This document shows positions 34,401 through 46,693 of a DNA stretch of 57,452 nt, piece after piece. The stretch is from the NCBI GenBank assembly GCA_000310025.1, contig FN649742.1:1191909-1249360 (forward strand), read 5' to 3'. Both the position numbers and the translations under genes were made by a program. The stretch comes from Ectocarpus siliculosus. Its lineage: Eukaryota > Sar > Phaeophyceae > Ectocarpales > Ectocarpaceae. The notes under the pieces were generated by a model, which worked only from the letters and a program-made list of their open reading frames with translations, was not told the origin of the DNA and did not search any database. Every line of letters begins with the position of its first letter. Position 1 is the stretch's first letter.

Positions 34401-36993
34401 GAGACATGGCGTTTTCTGTCGATACTACCGGCGTATCCTTCGCCCGTCGGCATAGATAAAAGTGATTTTTCTTTCGTTGGGTCCTGTTTGCTATTGCCAA
34501 GTACCTGTCATTGTCCTCGCGGTACATTGCATTCAAACAAATTGGTATGCCGACAATTCCGGGCCGCGGCCTACTGATACAAACAACGACTAACATGGGA
34601 AGGACTTCCGCGTTTGTGGTTCAGTCATATAAGTAAGTTGTTCGCTGCCCTACACAATGATATAATATATCTTCCGAGCTATATGGCACCCCACATGCCT
34701 CGGCAAAAACGTGCAAAAATATTCATCGTGCATCCCCAAGGAAAGACATGCGGGACTCACCACTAGCTTGCACAAATCGCCATTGTCTGCCCTCTTGCCA
34801 AGCTGAGACATGACGTGCTGATCCAGAGGCATATGCACCTCCTCGGCGCCACTGACGCCCCTCGTAGTCCACGACTGCAGCATCAAGCGCACCGTCTCTC
34901 CGATCGTTGGACCCCTGCCACCGCATTCCATTTCGTAAGATGGGCGGTCGGCTCCGTGGGCACACACCCCGTTGACCCAGCCCTGCGCGTCCAGCAAGCT
35001 CTGCAACACCTCCATCAGCAGGGCACAGGTCGTCGCACCGTGTGCATCCACAACGTCCGAAGACCTCTCGGAAGACTGCGAGGAATGAGTGGTGGTACCG
35101 CCGGAAGATGTGTCCCCCCCACACTGAGCGTACAGATCCAGCATCCAGGAGACAACGTCTGCCTCCACAACCACCTTCAGGATGGTCTCCAAGCACGAAG
35201 CAGGTATGCTGACTTCGCCGGGAGCGATAGAATATTCCTGTTCGCCACCACCGACCGCACCACCACTAGCACCGCTACCACCACTGCAGTCACGATCTAG
35301 CTCCTGGGTGTTTACGAAGGACGGCCGCACATTCAAGAGCTGCCAAGACCCCATCGTTCCGTTCTTGCTGGTTCTACCACCGCGGGCTGCCGCTTCCTCT
35401 CGCCGCCGCTTGTGGAACAGCACCGCTGAGGTGGCGTCAACGGCGGCCCCTAAGCAAGACAACCACGCGACGTCGTGGGTAAGATTCTCGGACTGGGCGA
35501 TCAGGTTACACTGGTAAGACAGGGTGCGCTCGTATGAGCTGAAGACAAGGTCCGCCAGACCGACGCTCTCCTCGCCGCGGAAACCTCTCCTTCCGCCGCC
35601 GCCGAAGCGATTCGCCGCCGCCGCCGCCGCCGCCGCCGATGCCTGGCACGACGTTCCTCCGACAGTGCTTCCCTGCGATGAAACCCACTCCTCCGCGGTG
35701 TGCAACAGACTCTCGTAGACCCGCGCGCACTGAAGAACAAGACCGCCATCGTCGTGACCCTCTTGCTGGCCTGGCCACGACCGGCCGCCCCCGGACTTAT
35801 CGCACATTCCTTCCCCCGGACTTAGCATATGCGCTTGCTGCTGCTGCCGCTGCTGCTTCTGGAAATCCAGGCAAGCGGCACACTCGAGGTCCTCTTCTAA
35901 ATGCTCTAGCAACACCCTTACCGCGTCCAAAAAGTTGCCGCGATCCTAGAAAGGTTGATGGGCGGGGAAAGATGGTCTGTGCCGGCGTTTCGTAGATGAT
36001 AACATTAAAAACGCATCGGAACGGCTTTCTTGGCATACGTAAACTTTAACTTTATGGCTTGGTGCTGTCGTGGCCAGTAACCACTATTGACGAATAATTT
36101 GCCCAAAGGGTACACACCCTGCGGATCAGAAGTTTCATCTGCAAGTGTGTCCGCCGGATAAACAGCACAGACAAGATAGTACAAACTCTCTACACGAGAA
36201 ACAACTATCTGAACGCCAAGTTGCTTAGGAGGTTTGGCGACTGTACCTTGGACAGCGATATATCACCAGATGCGACCAGACTCAAGACATCGGCCGCCAA
36301 CCCGATCGGTCGAGTCTTGTTCGGCAGGTCGGATTGGGGCGAAACTGCTGCCGTCGCAAGGAGCTCCTCCACGACCCCCCCTGACGAAGGTACCGTGACG
36401 AGGGCTTGCAAAAGGAGACGGGAAGACAAGGCAACCACCGTCGCCTGCAGCAGTTCGTACGGCGCGGGTAGAGCATTGGGAAAACGTGGACAGGATAAGC
36501 CGCAAGTCACCGCGCAACATATACATGCTTGAATCAGAGTAAGAAATCAAAGTAAAAATTGTTCAACTTACCTGTCACTTACGCACTCTGGATAGCGCTG
36601 CACGTCATGACTGCAGAATTGTGCTTGTAACATGGTTCCTCATAAACCTTCGCCGTTGTTGGAACTAAACGGAACCGCGAGCCACCTCAAACACAAAATA
36701 TCACCCGATGAGGTAAAAGCAAAAGCTGGTGCTTACGCACCTCATCGTCGCTGCGACTGCCGCCGGCTCGATCGTAGGGTTCTGGCCCACACGCAGTACC
36801 ACCTCTGAAAGCGTCTAGCAGGATCGGCGCCGCAAATTTCATGCAAAAATTGTCCGCATGGAAGAACTCCACCGGCGACGAAGCGAACGCGTCTGCGGCT
36901 TCGAGATAGTACCTCGTGGAGCCTTCTCGCTCGGACTTGATCGCCTCGAACAAGAAGTCTGACAGGAGAAGAGATAGCCAATTTACAGAAGTT

Positions 36994-37040
<47 letters not shown>

Positions 37041-40000
37041 TGTCATCCGCCCGAAATATTCAACATGAGCTTATGCCTGCGACGTATTGCTGTTCACCGA
37101 GCCATTGTTCAGGCGTGTTAACTTGCAGGTCTCAAGAGCTACCTCTTCATGTAGCTTGAGCATGAAGCACAATTCTTGTTATAGGCTACGGGTGGCGGAT
37201 CACAATGCTTGCACCAACGTGAAACGCAGACAAGCCTTGGGTTGGAAACATGTCGACCCATCTCAGTTCGCTCCAACAAAATGAACAGGAAGGCTTACCG
37301 GTCGATCCCGCCGCTAGCAGAATTTCTCGGAAGAAAAGGCTACTCCCGTTCCTACGGCTGCCCATAGCGGCGTTTTCGTGCGCTAGTTCAGAATCTTCGC
37401 CGAACGGAACGTCACGGCAGAGCGAAGTGATCAGCCGCGCTGTGGCCGAGCGCACCCGATACGACGACGACATCAACAGGGTCTTCAGCGTGCTGCATAG
37501 CATTCCACCGGAGAAAGATTGCTTGCTGCCTTCGCCGCCACCACCAGTCGGCAGCACCTCGCGCGGCGTGGCTTCACGTGCGCCTTCGAACAATTCGGCC
37601 AGCACGTCTGGTACCCCTGTTGACGCAAGCACCAACGACAACATGCAGGAAAATGTCACTACTTGTCATCCCGTGGCGTGTGGACTGCAAAGCTGTTCTT
37701 CCCGTGGTAACATATATGGTAGTATTCGGCAATTCTCCCGTCTATAAGTTCAATGAGGGTGTCCGTTCCCCCTCCTCACGTCCTCCGACCACCAACAAAA
37801 GGAGAGGAGATATAGGCTCGCCGGCGTGCAAGCAGAATGATGAGGTCGAAACGTGCAAGTCTACTGCTTGATTGTCGGTCGGCAATGTCTACAACCAATT
37901 TTCCTGTCTCTCTTGATGAACAAGGGCTCTAAACCCACGGACGGAACGACGCAGGCCACGTACTATCCTTGCCTTCCTTACCACACTGTTTAAGACCACG
38001 TTGGATAAAGAAAGAATCGAATGTTGGAAGAAAAATTACAAATCAAGAAAATAACCCCGGGGGCATGCGAGAGTAGAAAAAAATACCGCCATGGCCATGC
38101 TACTTCTAAATCATTGTTCCAGGGCCCACTCCCATCTCAGAAATAACCAGCAGGGTACCTCTACATCACGGAGTCGGCGCAAACGAAGTGGCACTCGCTG
38201 GTGCCTATTCCCGGTTGGGGATTTGTCTGACAGAGTGCGGCACGCTGTGCACAAGATCTACCAGCGCTCTCACCATCACGATTGGACGACCACCCGGGCA
38301 CCCCCATCTCCGTGCGTTGTCGGCAGTACCTCGCGACCGTGGCGAGGTATGCGATGCCGTGCAGCTGGAGGAGTTCATCGGAAGACGACCGTCGGGCCAG
38401 AAGTCGAGGAAGGGCCAGCATAATGCTCACGAAGGGGTCGCCTCCAGGTGGAGGAGGCATCAACGGACCCTGCGTTTATTGAAGGTTGGGGGCATTCTCT
38501 TTAAGGTGCACCCGTTACGTCAGAACATGCGAACCAAACGCACACACGTCTTGTTTCTTAAGCGTAGCGCTAAGTAAATGAAGAGATTGGAGTCTTGCCT
38601 CGCCGCACGATTGAGAGGATGTACGAAGCATTCAATAGTTCTGCAAGGCCGAGTGTAAGCAATATCACACAACGCGTGTTCACACCACCAGGATGTGCAG
38701 AGATCAGGATGACCTTTAATCACCCTTCATAAATACTCCTTTGCCAACCGTAGTTGACTCAACGCGCGGTATCTCTGAGGGCAGTGCCACGTGTGATCCG
38801 ATATCCATGAAACCCATGCTCGCCTGTGGCGCGATGCCAGCACCCATGCATACTGCCGTGCAGCAATCGAGTAGCTCCAAGGCGACGAAAAGCACGTCTG
38901 ACTTGGTGTGATCCGAGCAGGATGTGGACAACGCTTGCGCAGCCAAAAACGCTCCGAAGCCTCGGAGCTCTTCCCCTTCATCCCTGGTTTCAACCCCGCT
39001 GCCACCATGACTAGGGACAATCCCCTGGCCGCTTCGATCCCCGATCACAAGAGTTTGTTGTTGTCTTTGCCCGTGACCATCGCGACGTCCGAAGCAAGAG
39101 TTCCCGAGGGTGGCGGCCAGAGCACGGTCGTAGGAGGCGTTCGCCAGGAGCTTGCCGACCAGGTAAAGGTGGCCGGACGCGCGAGGAAGCCCCAGAGACA
39201 CGGTGCTGGAGATGAGTGAGGTTAGGACGGCCACAGGATCAGGGAGTTCATCTTTGAGCGACTAGAAAAAGGGCGTGAGCGGAGGGGCGGGGCAGGCAGG
39301 AAGGGTGACCGGCGACGACATTTAAAAAAGATGTGTGGTTGGTAGCGGCACGTGTGGGTGTGTTCGAGTCGGTACGAGGGAGGGAGGGGATATAATGAGC
39401 TGCGGAGCGCGAAGCGCGACCGTTCTTTTCCCTCCGTCCCCTCCTGGGACGGAGGGAAAAAACAGGCTCTAAATATTGGCCTGTTCCAACGTGATGCAAG
39501 GGCCCAACGTTTGATTTCCGGGAAGCCAAAATAACCCACCTTTGGGAGCAGAACGAGATCTATGGGCACCGATTTACGATCTGTTGGCATCTAAGGAGAG
39601 AGAAAAAAAGTGCACTCTTCGTCACACCGGTTTGGTCGTGCTTCGGCGAGAGATGGCCGTGCTTCACATGCACTTGTGCCAAACAATCGTAGGAGATTCC
39701 TCACCCTGTCCCCTGGGAGTTCAGGAAGGAAAGCAGGATTTCAAAAGCGGAGATCTCAAGCGCGCGCGATTCAAACCAGGAGAAGAAACAGAAGTAGCAT
39801 GCTGCTGGCAAGTCTCGCACATCCACAGAATCACACCCACCCGCCGTGGTCCAATCCCTTCCATAGGTATAAGCACAGCAGTAAAAGAAAACCTGGTACC
39901 CGCTCTCTGGCTAAACAACAGGGAGAGTCTTGGCGGTTCTATTGGCCGTTGGAAAAGTAGATGGGTGAAAATAGGATAGATTGAGGTCTTGCCTACAGCA

Positions 40001-41608
40001 GCAACAACAGCAGCGGAGAGAGAAGTCGAGGCGGTTGGTGCTGTGGATGCAGTCGCCATGTGGGACTCAGAACGATATAGGGATGACGTCTTTCGCTGGA
40101 TTGTCATAGGGCGGGGGATAAGGGAAGCAAACAAACGACGCCGCCTCCAGCAAAAGCGAAACACGAGAGGGACTGAGATGTTGACAAACGGTCCATGCGA
40201 GAGAACGAACTGGCTCGGTTGGAACTGCTGCGCTCCTGCCACTGTCCACCGGCTTTCCACATCGCGCTGCCCGATGGGTTCTATCTAGTGTTTTCGTGTC
40301 TTCCAATATTATTGGCCGGCGGAAGTGCTGTTGGGTGCCGAACGGTACTGCTGTAGCATCGCGTGTGTCACGGCGTGTGTCTGTGTTCCTCCGCCGTCCG
40401 TCGGTGTAGCATTTGACACCAGCGGGAGCGGATGCTCAGCAGTCTTGAAGATCTGCTCAATATATTCCGGATACGTGTGTATGAAGTGCGGAGGAAGTCT
40501 ACATCACACACAGCATCTCAGATACAGACTACTGCAGGTATTGAGCCGACCACGCGGCTCATTCCTCCTCCCTATCTAAATAGTATCAGATGAAAATCAC
40601 ATCCTACATGTACGACGTTCGTTCGCGTCTCATGGTGGTTCCCTAAGCAACACGTAAATTTATCGTATGAACAAAGAGTCGTTGAAATCTTCTATACAAA
40701 AGTGAAAGGACAGATATGGAGGTCTAATTATTCGGCTCAGCTTTGGGGAAAGCTTTGTTGTGGCAGGAAAGGTGTCGAGCTCCTGGTTCGATTTTAACTC
40801 CTGCATAAAGACGCCACATGCTGAACGTCCGCGGCGTTCTCTTACGTATAGCACCTCCCTCCGCACCTATCATGCCCGCAGACTATGGAATATTGTTACC
40901 GCTGCGTACAGGCAGGCCAATGGTTCGCTCACCAACATGATGTCTGTAGCTGCTTGCACCACCTCCGCATCTTCGCTGCCGATCCCGTTCAACAGCATGG
41001 GCAGGCACGCGTCGATGCCGCCGTTGCGAAGCGACTGTGGTTCATGCACCCCAAGAATGCACCGGATGCCGTCCAAAAGAGCCAGCCTGCGAAAATTTGG
41101 AGCGCTGTTGTACCTGGAACGAGACAGCCAGAAGAGGAGACAAGGATGTGGATGGCAAATCAAGGACGGATGTCAGGGGTTGGCTAGGCGACTAAAGAGG
41201 TATTGAAGCCACCCAGCTCGGTATCGTTTGTGAAGAGAAATCTCTTCACTATAATACTGTTGCAGGATCGCATTCAAATTCAAAAATGCGGCATGAGAAC
41301 AGCAAGTGTTCAGCAGCAGACTTAAGCAGTGTAGCGTTCAAATGTTTTGTTATCTTGACAAACAAGCCCAAGTCGTTCCGGTGGAAAGTAGGGCAGATCC
41401 CCAGACGTCGTAAATGGGCGCCATGAGATGGCACAAACCAGATGCTTTGTGGATCTGCCTCTCGCAAGATTAGATACCTGTCCGAAGCACAATGCACACA
41501 AAAGAGCGTCCCGTGTGATCCGGAGAACACCGCAGAGTGGAGAAGAGCGTCGTGATCTGAGTTGAGTATATGATCTAGCAAGATGGGCACCGTGCTGGCT
41601 GTTTCCAT
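31466..41608 (-). CDS. Large ARM/HEAT-like helical-repeat protein, unknown function
   Basis: Function not recognised. Exons from 5': 41608-41478, 41113-40933, 39590-39540, 39261-~38737, 38469-38330, 37616-37299, 36958-36741, 36444-36247, 35945-34761, and a terminal 34036-31466 ending in TGA. Most junctions are in phase; one small exon between 38330 and 37616 seems to be missing. The product would be about 1,800 residues of Leu/Ala-rich helices typical of ARM/HEAT solenoids (for example LALLDGIRCILGV and LLRYIKTLPEAVFCLNLF). Low-complexity loops interrupt it: poly-Gln, poly-Ala, and Gly/Ser/Thr in exon 9, and a Ser/Arg run in exon 10. The first exon stays open to an ATG at 41827, only 19 bp from the divergent FBP start, so the true N-terminus is uncertain. 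Such solenoids are usually scaffolds; no catalytic domain is visible. Confidence 0.72.
36994..37038 (+). repeat. (CAG)15 microsatellite
   Basis: Fifteen perfect CAG units (CTG on the coding strand) within an intron of the ARM/HEAT gene, just upstream of the exon at 36958-36741. It is likely length-polymorphic. It lies close to the polypyrimidine/acceptor region of that intron. Confidence 0.97.
39427..39459. repeat. Perfect 14-bp hairpin in intron
   Basis: TTTCCCTCCGTCCC at 39427-39440 pairs perfectly with 39446-39459 across a 5-nt loop. It lies in the intron between the third and fourth listed exons of the ARM/HEAT gene. It has no trailing T run and no known role. Confidence 0.9.
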
Positions 41609-41846
41609 CGCTTTGGGGCTGATTTGCAGACGCCGATAGGATTCGTTGACCAGCTTCCTCTGCCGCCTCTCCCGCTGCCTGTCTGCTCGCGTTGGTTGCG
41701 TGCGAGCTTGGGATATCCCACACACGGTGCCCCCCCACCCGCCCCCCCTCCGTAAGTTTTGACAGTCCCGCCACTCAAGCTCCGCGCGCTGTGTTGGGTG
41801 TCTCTCTCTCCGCTCGCCACTCCCCATTCTCTCGGTCAGGACAGCG
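41609..41846. promoter_or_regulatory. Compact divergent promoter between ARM/HEAT gene and FBP
   Basis: At most 238 bp separates the two divergent start codons (41608 minus, 41847 plus), and only 19 bp if the ARM/HEAT gene starts at 41827. The segment is pyrimidine-rich on the plus strand near 41740-41835, with CTCTCTCTCCGCTCGCCACTC just before the FBP ATG. I could not identify a TATA box. The function as a shared promoter is inferred only from the layout. Confidence 0.45.
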
Positions 41847-44800
41847 ATGCTTGCCCATTGTGCCCAGCTCCTTGCCCTGTCGAGCCTGCTATCGTTGCCT
41901 TCTTTGATCGAAGCATTTCTAGGTCCTGCACCCGGGGCCCGATCGCCTTCAACAGGCCGAGACAGGACCCCAGCAGCATCATGTGTCGTCATGTCTGACC
42001 AACAGCAGTCAACCTGCCGTAGCAGCCGATTGCTCACAGACGCTCCCGCCACCCTGATCAGTGAAGCAGGCCGAGAAGCAAGGGGTCGACCAGGTGGGAT
42101 GGACTTCTGGTTTATCAATTTCGGATCTGAGGGAAAACAGGGTGCTGCTGTAGACTCATGATTTCTCCGAGCAACATATATACGCGACATGTAGTTTATA
42201 TGCTACGCGCACGCTGTGCATGCGCACCCTGGTCGAGGTTGCTGGTTTGCCGGCCGGTTGTCGAAGCACTGACAACTGCTGACTGCTGTCGGTTTGGACT
42301 CGATCACTCTGTGATTTGCGCACCCTTGCGGGCCTTGATATTGGCGGGGTGGGAGGTCAGCAAGCTGCCAACCTATTTCGGCTCGACCGCCTGTTGCTCT
42401 TGCCTTGTGCCTATGTTCTACAACTTCGTATCCATCCGCTACGAACCAAGGCTACTAAGCTCCATTCCATTGCGTGTGTAGATCAGTCTTTGCATGCACT
42501 GGCCCTCTGAACGAACCACGACCCCAAGAAGCTAGAGGTCGAGGCCTCCAAGAATCGCATGACTCAATGGCTTCAGCCGGGGGAGGCCGTTCCATTTGAG
42601 GAACACGCCACCAATAAATCAACGCGCGTGTAGAACGAAGGCGGCGTGCGAAGGCAGAAACACTCGCTCCGAGATGTAACTGGAAGACAAACTCCAGTGG
42701 TTGATACCTTTGGAACAACTGGGTCGAAACGTGGGCGCACCGCTGAGTCGTCCTGGTCCCGAAACAGATGGCGACGCTACGCGGCCGTTGTTGTTCTGTT
42801 GGGGACACAGACTTGTGACCAGCGCCCCACAAGGAGCATCATCAGCTTTCACGAACTGTCCATCTACAGTTGACCCACGTGTGTGTGTTCTCTGGATACC
42901 GTTATTGTTAAACCACGAAGGAGTTGACCTTGTCTGCGCGCGCACACCCTAGCTCTCATTTTGCGCTTGCTCCCCACACCTACCTCACGCACGGGCGCAC
43001 AAAAATAATTTCCCCAGGTCAAGGGCTGGAAGACATCGTTCCCCTGGTCGCAGCCTTAGAGGCAGCCTGCAAGGGGATATCGATGCTGGTTCGGCGAGCA
43101 GCAATAGCGGGAGCCACGGGTGTCGCTTCAGGAGGCGGCCAAAACGCGGGAGGAGATGAGCAGAAAAAGTTGGACGTCGTTTCGAACGACCTCCTGAAGG
43201 GTTTCTTGGCGAGGTCGGGGGTCGTGCGAGTGCTGGCCAGTGAGGAGGTGTGTGCCCTCCTTCGCTCGCTGGGTGGGATTGCATTGCACGGCAAAGGCGA
43301 AACGCTGGTTTTGTCGCAAGACAAAAGAAACATTGCGGGAAAGCGTAGGCTACGGAGCATGCATGAGTAGAAAATTTTCCGGAGGCGTAGGCTATGGAGC
43401 ACGCACGATTATTTATTTGTCCCCCGAGAATATACAAGTAGATACATACTGTGAAGAGTGGCGTTTTTTTTGCGCTGGGAGTTTTATGGGGCGACTCGTC
43501 GGACTTTCCAGCTCGAGGGTAGTCGAAATGGGGCATGGAGTGTGTGTGTGTTTTGTCTAGTCTACTGTTATTGGCCATGCTGGATACAGAGCAAGGGATA
43601 TCGCAGCAGAGCCTCGCAGCACGAGTACCAGCGTGAATTTGATACCACTCACAAATCGAGGAAGATGTGGCATTTCACCCGAACACACGACGTTCGCGAT
43701 GCCCTCCCAATCAACGCAACCCTCACAAAGAACATGATACCTCACAACTCACTACCAGTCGAGCGTACGGGTGTTTCTGCTTTGTTTAGAAGTTGGCCGA
43801 GACGCGTGTCCCGCCTCTGTTGCTATTTCTGATTCTGTCATGGCTCACGGTTAACCCCCGAACTCGGAACGCGGCGGTGTTTCAGGAGGACGAGCCAGTA
43901 GTGGTGGAAGGCAACCACGACGCGAGATATGTAGTCGTGTTCGATCCCTTAGATGGTTCTTCGAATATCGACGCTTCAATTCCTACCGGTAAGATTTTTT
44001 TTGTCTTTCTGGGTATGTTTGGTGGGTGTCCTCTTGCTTCTGTTGCGTTTGCGTCATAGTTTGTTCGGGTTCATATGCTTGTGTACTTGCCCGGCCTGCT
44101 TACCCCGGGGATGAGGTGATGGCTGAAACCCACACGTTTTTCTTGTTGCTCAATTTCACCTGCTCACCTGGCGTATGATCGTGCCAAGCTGCCTTGACCT
44201 CGGCAGCCCGTACGGTACGGTTCGGCAAAAATACACCCCAAAAAACGATCCCCTCCTCGACGTCCGTGGCTTCCCTTCCCCGTCCCTTACCCCGACTACG
44301 CACGCCAATCGGTGGTGGTATCTGCGATCCCAGGCACTATATTTGGGGTCTATCTGGCGGACCCAAGCAAGAGCGCGCGGGAAAACGCTCTTCAGCCTGG
44401 CAACAAGCTGGTGGCCGGGGGTTATTGTCTGTACTCGTCGTCCACGGTGAGCGGTAGATTATTTCCCCATCATCCGCCCCGCTCCATGATCCAGGCTTAC
44501 ACACGCGTTTGGGCCGCGGTGTCTTGATGCATGCGGTTCAAGTGCGAGGGCGAAGTGTAAGGAGAACTCTTTCTCTGATGTTTACATAGCGCTTCGGGAT
44601 GGTGCGGTGTTCAACGAGAGCAAAGTCTTGTGTGGTGGTGGATGTCGCCGAGCCTAAATTTTTGACCCTATGTATGTCTTTCAGCTTTTATGGCCGGGAA
44701 GCTCGCGGCCGGAAGAGTCTGTTCTCTCCGCCCAGTAAAAAATCCACACATTATGTGTCCCTCGATTTTTGTATGGTTCGAAATCACACCCTGCTATCCC

Positions 44801-46650
44801 AAATTCTGTCGAATGCATCGTTATGTGAACAAATGCTGCCGTTTTCGTGAACGCTTCCTTTGCAACCCTCACGTCGTTTCATCTGCGCTGGGTTCGCGCA
44901 TACCTGTGTGTGCCTCGCTCTCCACGTTGGGGGGGGGTGTCGTCGTTGCAGGTGATGGTCATCAGCCTCGGGGAAGGCACGCATGTGTTCCAGCTCGACA
45001 GAGATTTGGGCGAGTTCGTGCTCACGAAGCACAGCATCAAGATGCCGGCCAGAGGTATGCACATATCTAGTGGGGGGAAGACTGCGTGCAGGGTTCTGGG
45101 GCGGGTATAATAGAGCGCCAATTGAGTACCGTGGGGTCTGGTATTGTTAAACTCAGTCCACTGACACATGCGGAGAATGCAGGATGACACTACTCGAAGG
45201 GAGTGGTATCTACGAATCTGTCATAACCTTGGTGTCAGAGGAGTTGGAATACAACATACCACCGACGCTGTCTCGCTCGACGCGTCACTCGTCCTGTTCC
45301 TTCCTGGTCGACAACAACCCGACGTGCGATGTCCGACTTGGCAAAGGGATGCGAGCGTCTTGAGGAATGTGCAACGACCCCGCGCCTCTCCGCCGTCCTC
45401 TCGAGGACGTGTGGTGAATGGTCTAACCGTTCAGGCGTGCAAACATGAGTACGCCCCCTCCCCCCTCCCCCCGCCCTTCCTGGCCACTGAAGCACCCTCC
45501 TCGATTCTACGCCGCCCCACCACGCCCCATCCCCTTCCCCCTCCTGTCTAAACGCCCACACGAAACCCCTCGCGTAGGCCGAAGCTACTCGTTGAATGAG
45601 GCGCGAGAACCGGACTGGCCGGATGGGCTGAAGCAGTACATCTCGGACATGAAGACGGGCGCCGGGCAGAGCGGGGAGAGGTACGACCTGGTGTACGTGT
45701 GCTCTCTCGTCGCCGACGTCCACTACACGCTGTTCGAGGGAGGGGTCGCCATGAACCCAAGGTAACCTTTGCGGTCGAGGAACTGCATTGCACGACCTCT
45801 GAGGAACAACACAAACTACACGCCTGTATGCGTCGTATATGGGTGCCATGTCCCTCATGGCCGTGGTCGTTATAAGAGTGTGGGGGCAGGCAGATACGCG
45901 CGCGAAGCGGAACGAGCCACGCAAGTACGCGGTGAAACGGCAGGTGGTTGTTTGCACTCTCGAGACATCGTGGCCGGGGGGAAGCGAGTCTCCTGCACGC
46001 TAGAAGGTACCTTGTGCTGTTGTTGTTAGCACGGAATGGACTATCCGTTTGTTTTCGTGCTTCTAACTGTTCTGACACCATATTCCCGCCGCGAAATGAC
46101 GCCTCTCGCGCTCTATCCCCTCGTAGGAGCCATCTTCGGCTCGTTTACGAAGGGAACCCGATGGGTTGGGTGGTCGAACAGGCCGGAGGACGGGCTTCCA
46201 CCGGCGCCGCAGCGATGCTGGACAAAGAGGTCGGTCCTTAGCCCGGCACCTGTAATCTGTTTTTATCACGCTTTCTTCTTGTTTGCGTACGCTGCGCGCG
46301 GTGTCTGCAAGGTCGCAGAATGTGCGGTGGGCGTGCGATGCCCGCGGCGAGTACATAAACGTGGACGGTGTCGCTTGCTATGTAGTGATGACTACCTAAG
46401 CTCTTACCTGCCGCTTGCCAACACTTTGCGAGTGGCTCAACTACCAAATATTCTTCTCGGAGGGGAGGCAACATTCTCTTGTACGCCTTGTGCGCTGCTT
46501 CGTACTTCTTTGTTCACGTTGTCTGTTACTGCCTAGCCTTCTGATATTCACGAGCGAATCCCGACGTTCTTGGGGTCGGAGGAGGACATCCTGGAGCTCG
46601 AGAGCTACGGTGATGTTCAGCAGCTTGGGAACAAAAAATACGCCGCCTGA
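41847..46650 (+). CDS. FBP: Plastid-targeted class I fructose-1,6-bisphosphatase
   Basis: Hydrolyses fructose 1,6-bisphosphate to fructose 6-phosphate in the Calvin cycle or gluconeogenesis. Eight exons: 41847-42093, 43018-43247, 43886-43988, 44334-44446, 44952-45054, 45578-45761, 46127-46229, 46537-46650, all in phase, 398 residues with stop TGA at 46648. Exon 1 encodes a hydrophobic signal-like N-terminus (QLLALSSLLSLPSLIEAFLG) with an Ala-Phe junction like the stramenopile ASAF plastid site, then TLISEAGREARG. Later blocks are DEQKKLDVVSND, the metal-binding FDPLDGSSNID in exon 3, LVAGGYCLYSSST, VADVHYTLFEGG, and VYEGNPMGWVVEQAGG. The region between TIFGVYLADP and QPGNKL is short and lacks cysteines, so the thioredoxin-regulated loop of plant plastid enzymes is absent. 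Exon 1 is less certain than the rest. Confidence 0.93.
43343..43408 (+). repeat. 24-bp direct repeat in FBP intron
   Basis: GCGTAGGCTACGGAGCATGC (43343-) recurs at 43385 with three substitutions, 42 bp apart, in the intron after FBP exon 2. It is a small local duplication with no known role. Confidence 0.75.
45405..45470 (-). repeat. Dispersed G/C-tract-linked repeat, copy E (diverged)
   Basis: Reads as GTGGTGAATGGTCTAAC then CATGAGTACGCCCCC followed by a C-rich stretch, i.e. the reverse orientation of the family at 8277-8383, more diverged. It lies in the FBP intron just before exon 6. Confidence 0.6.
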
Positions 46651-46693
46651 AAATAATGCTCAGCAGCCTGAGAAAATGTAATACGCCGCCAGG
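46618..46693 (+). repeat. Imperfect duplication across the FBP stop codon
   Basis: The last coding bases and stop (46618-46650, starting CAGCAGCTTGGGA and ending ACGCCGCCTGA) are followed after a 10-bp gap by a diverged copy (46661-46693) with the same start and the same ACGCCGCC end. It lies in the 3' UTR. It may be a decayed exon-end duplication. Confidence 0.65.

Noticed and set aside
42455-42873. Overlapping open frames on both strands in the first FBP intron
   Set aside because: FBP exon 1 (ending 42093) joins exon 2 (43018) in phase and fits the family, leaving no need for an exon here; no other homology seen.
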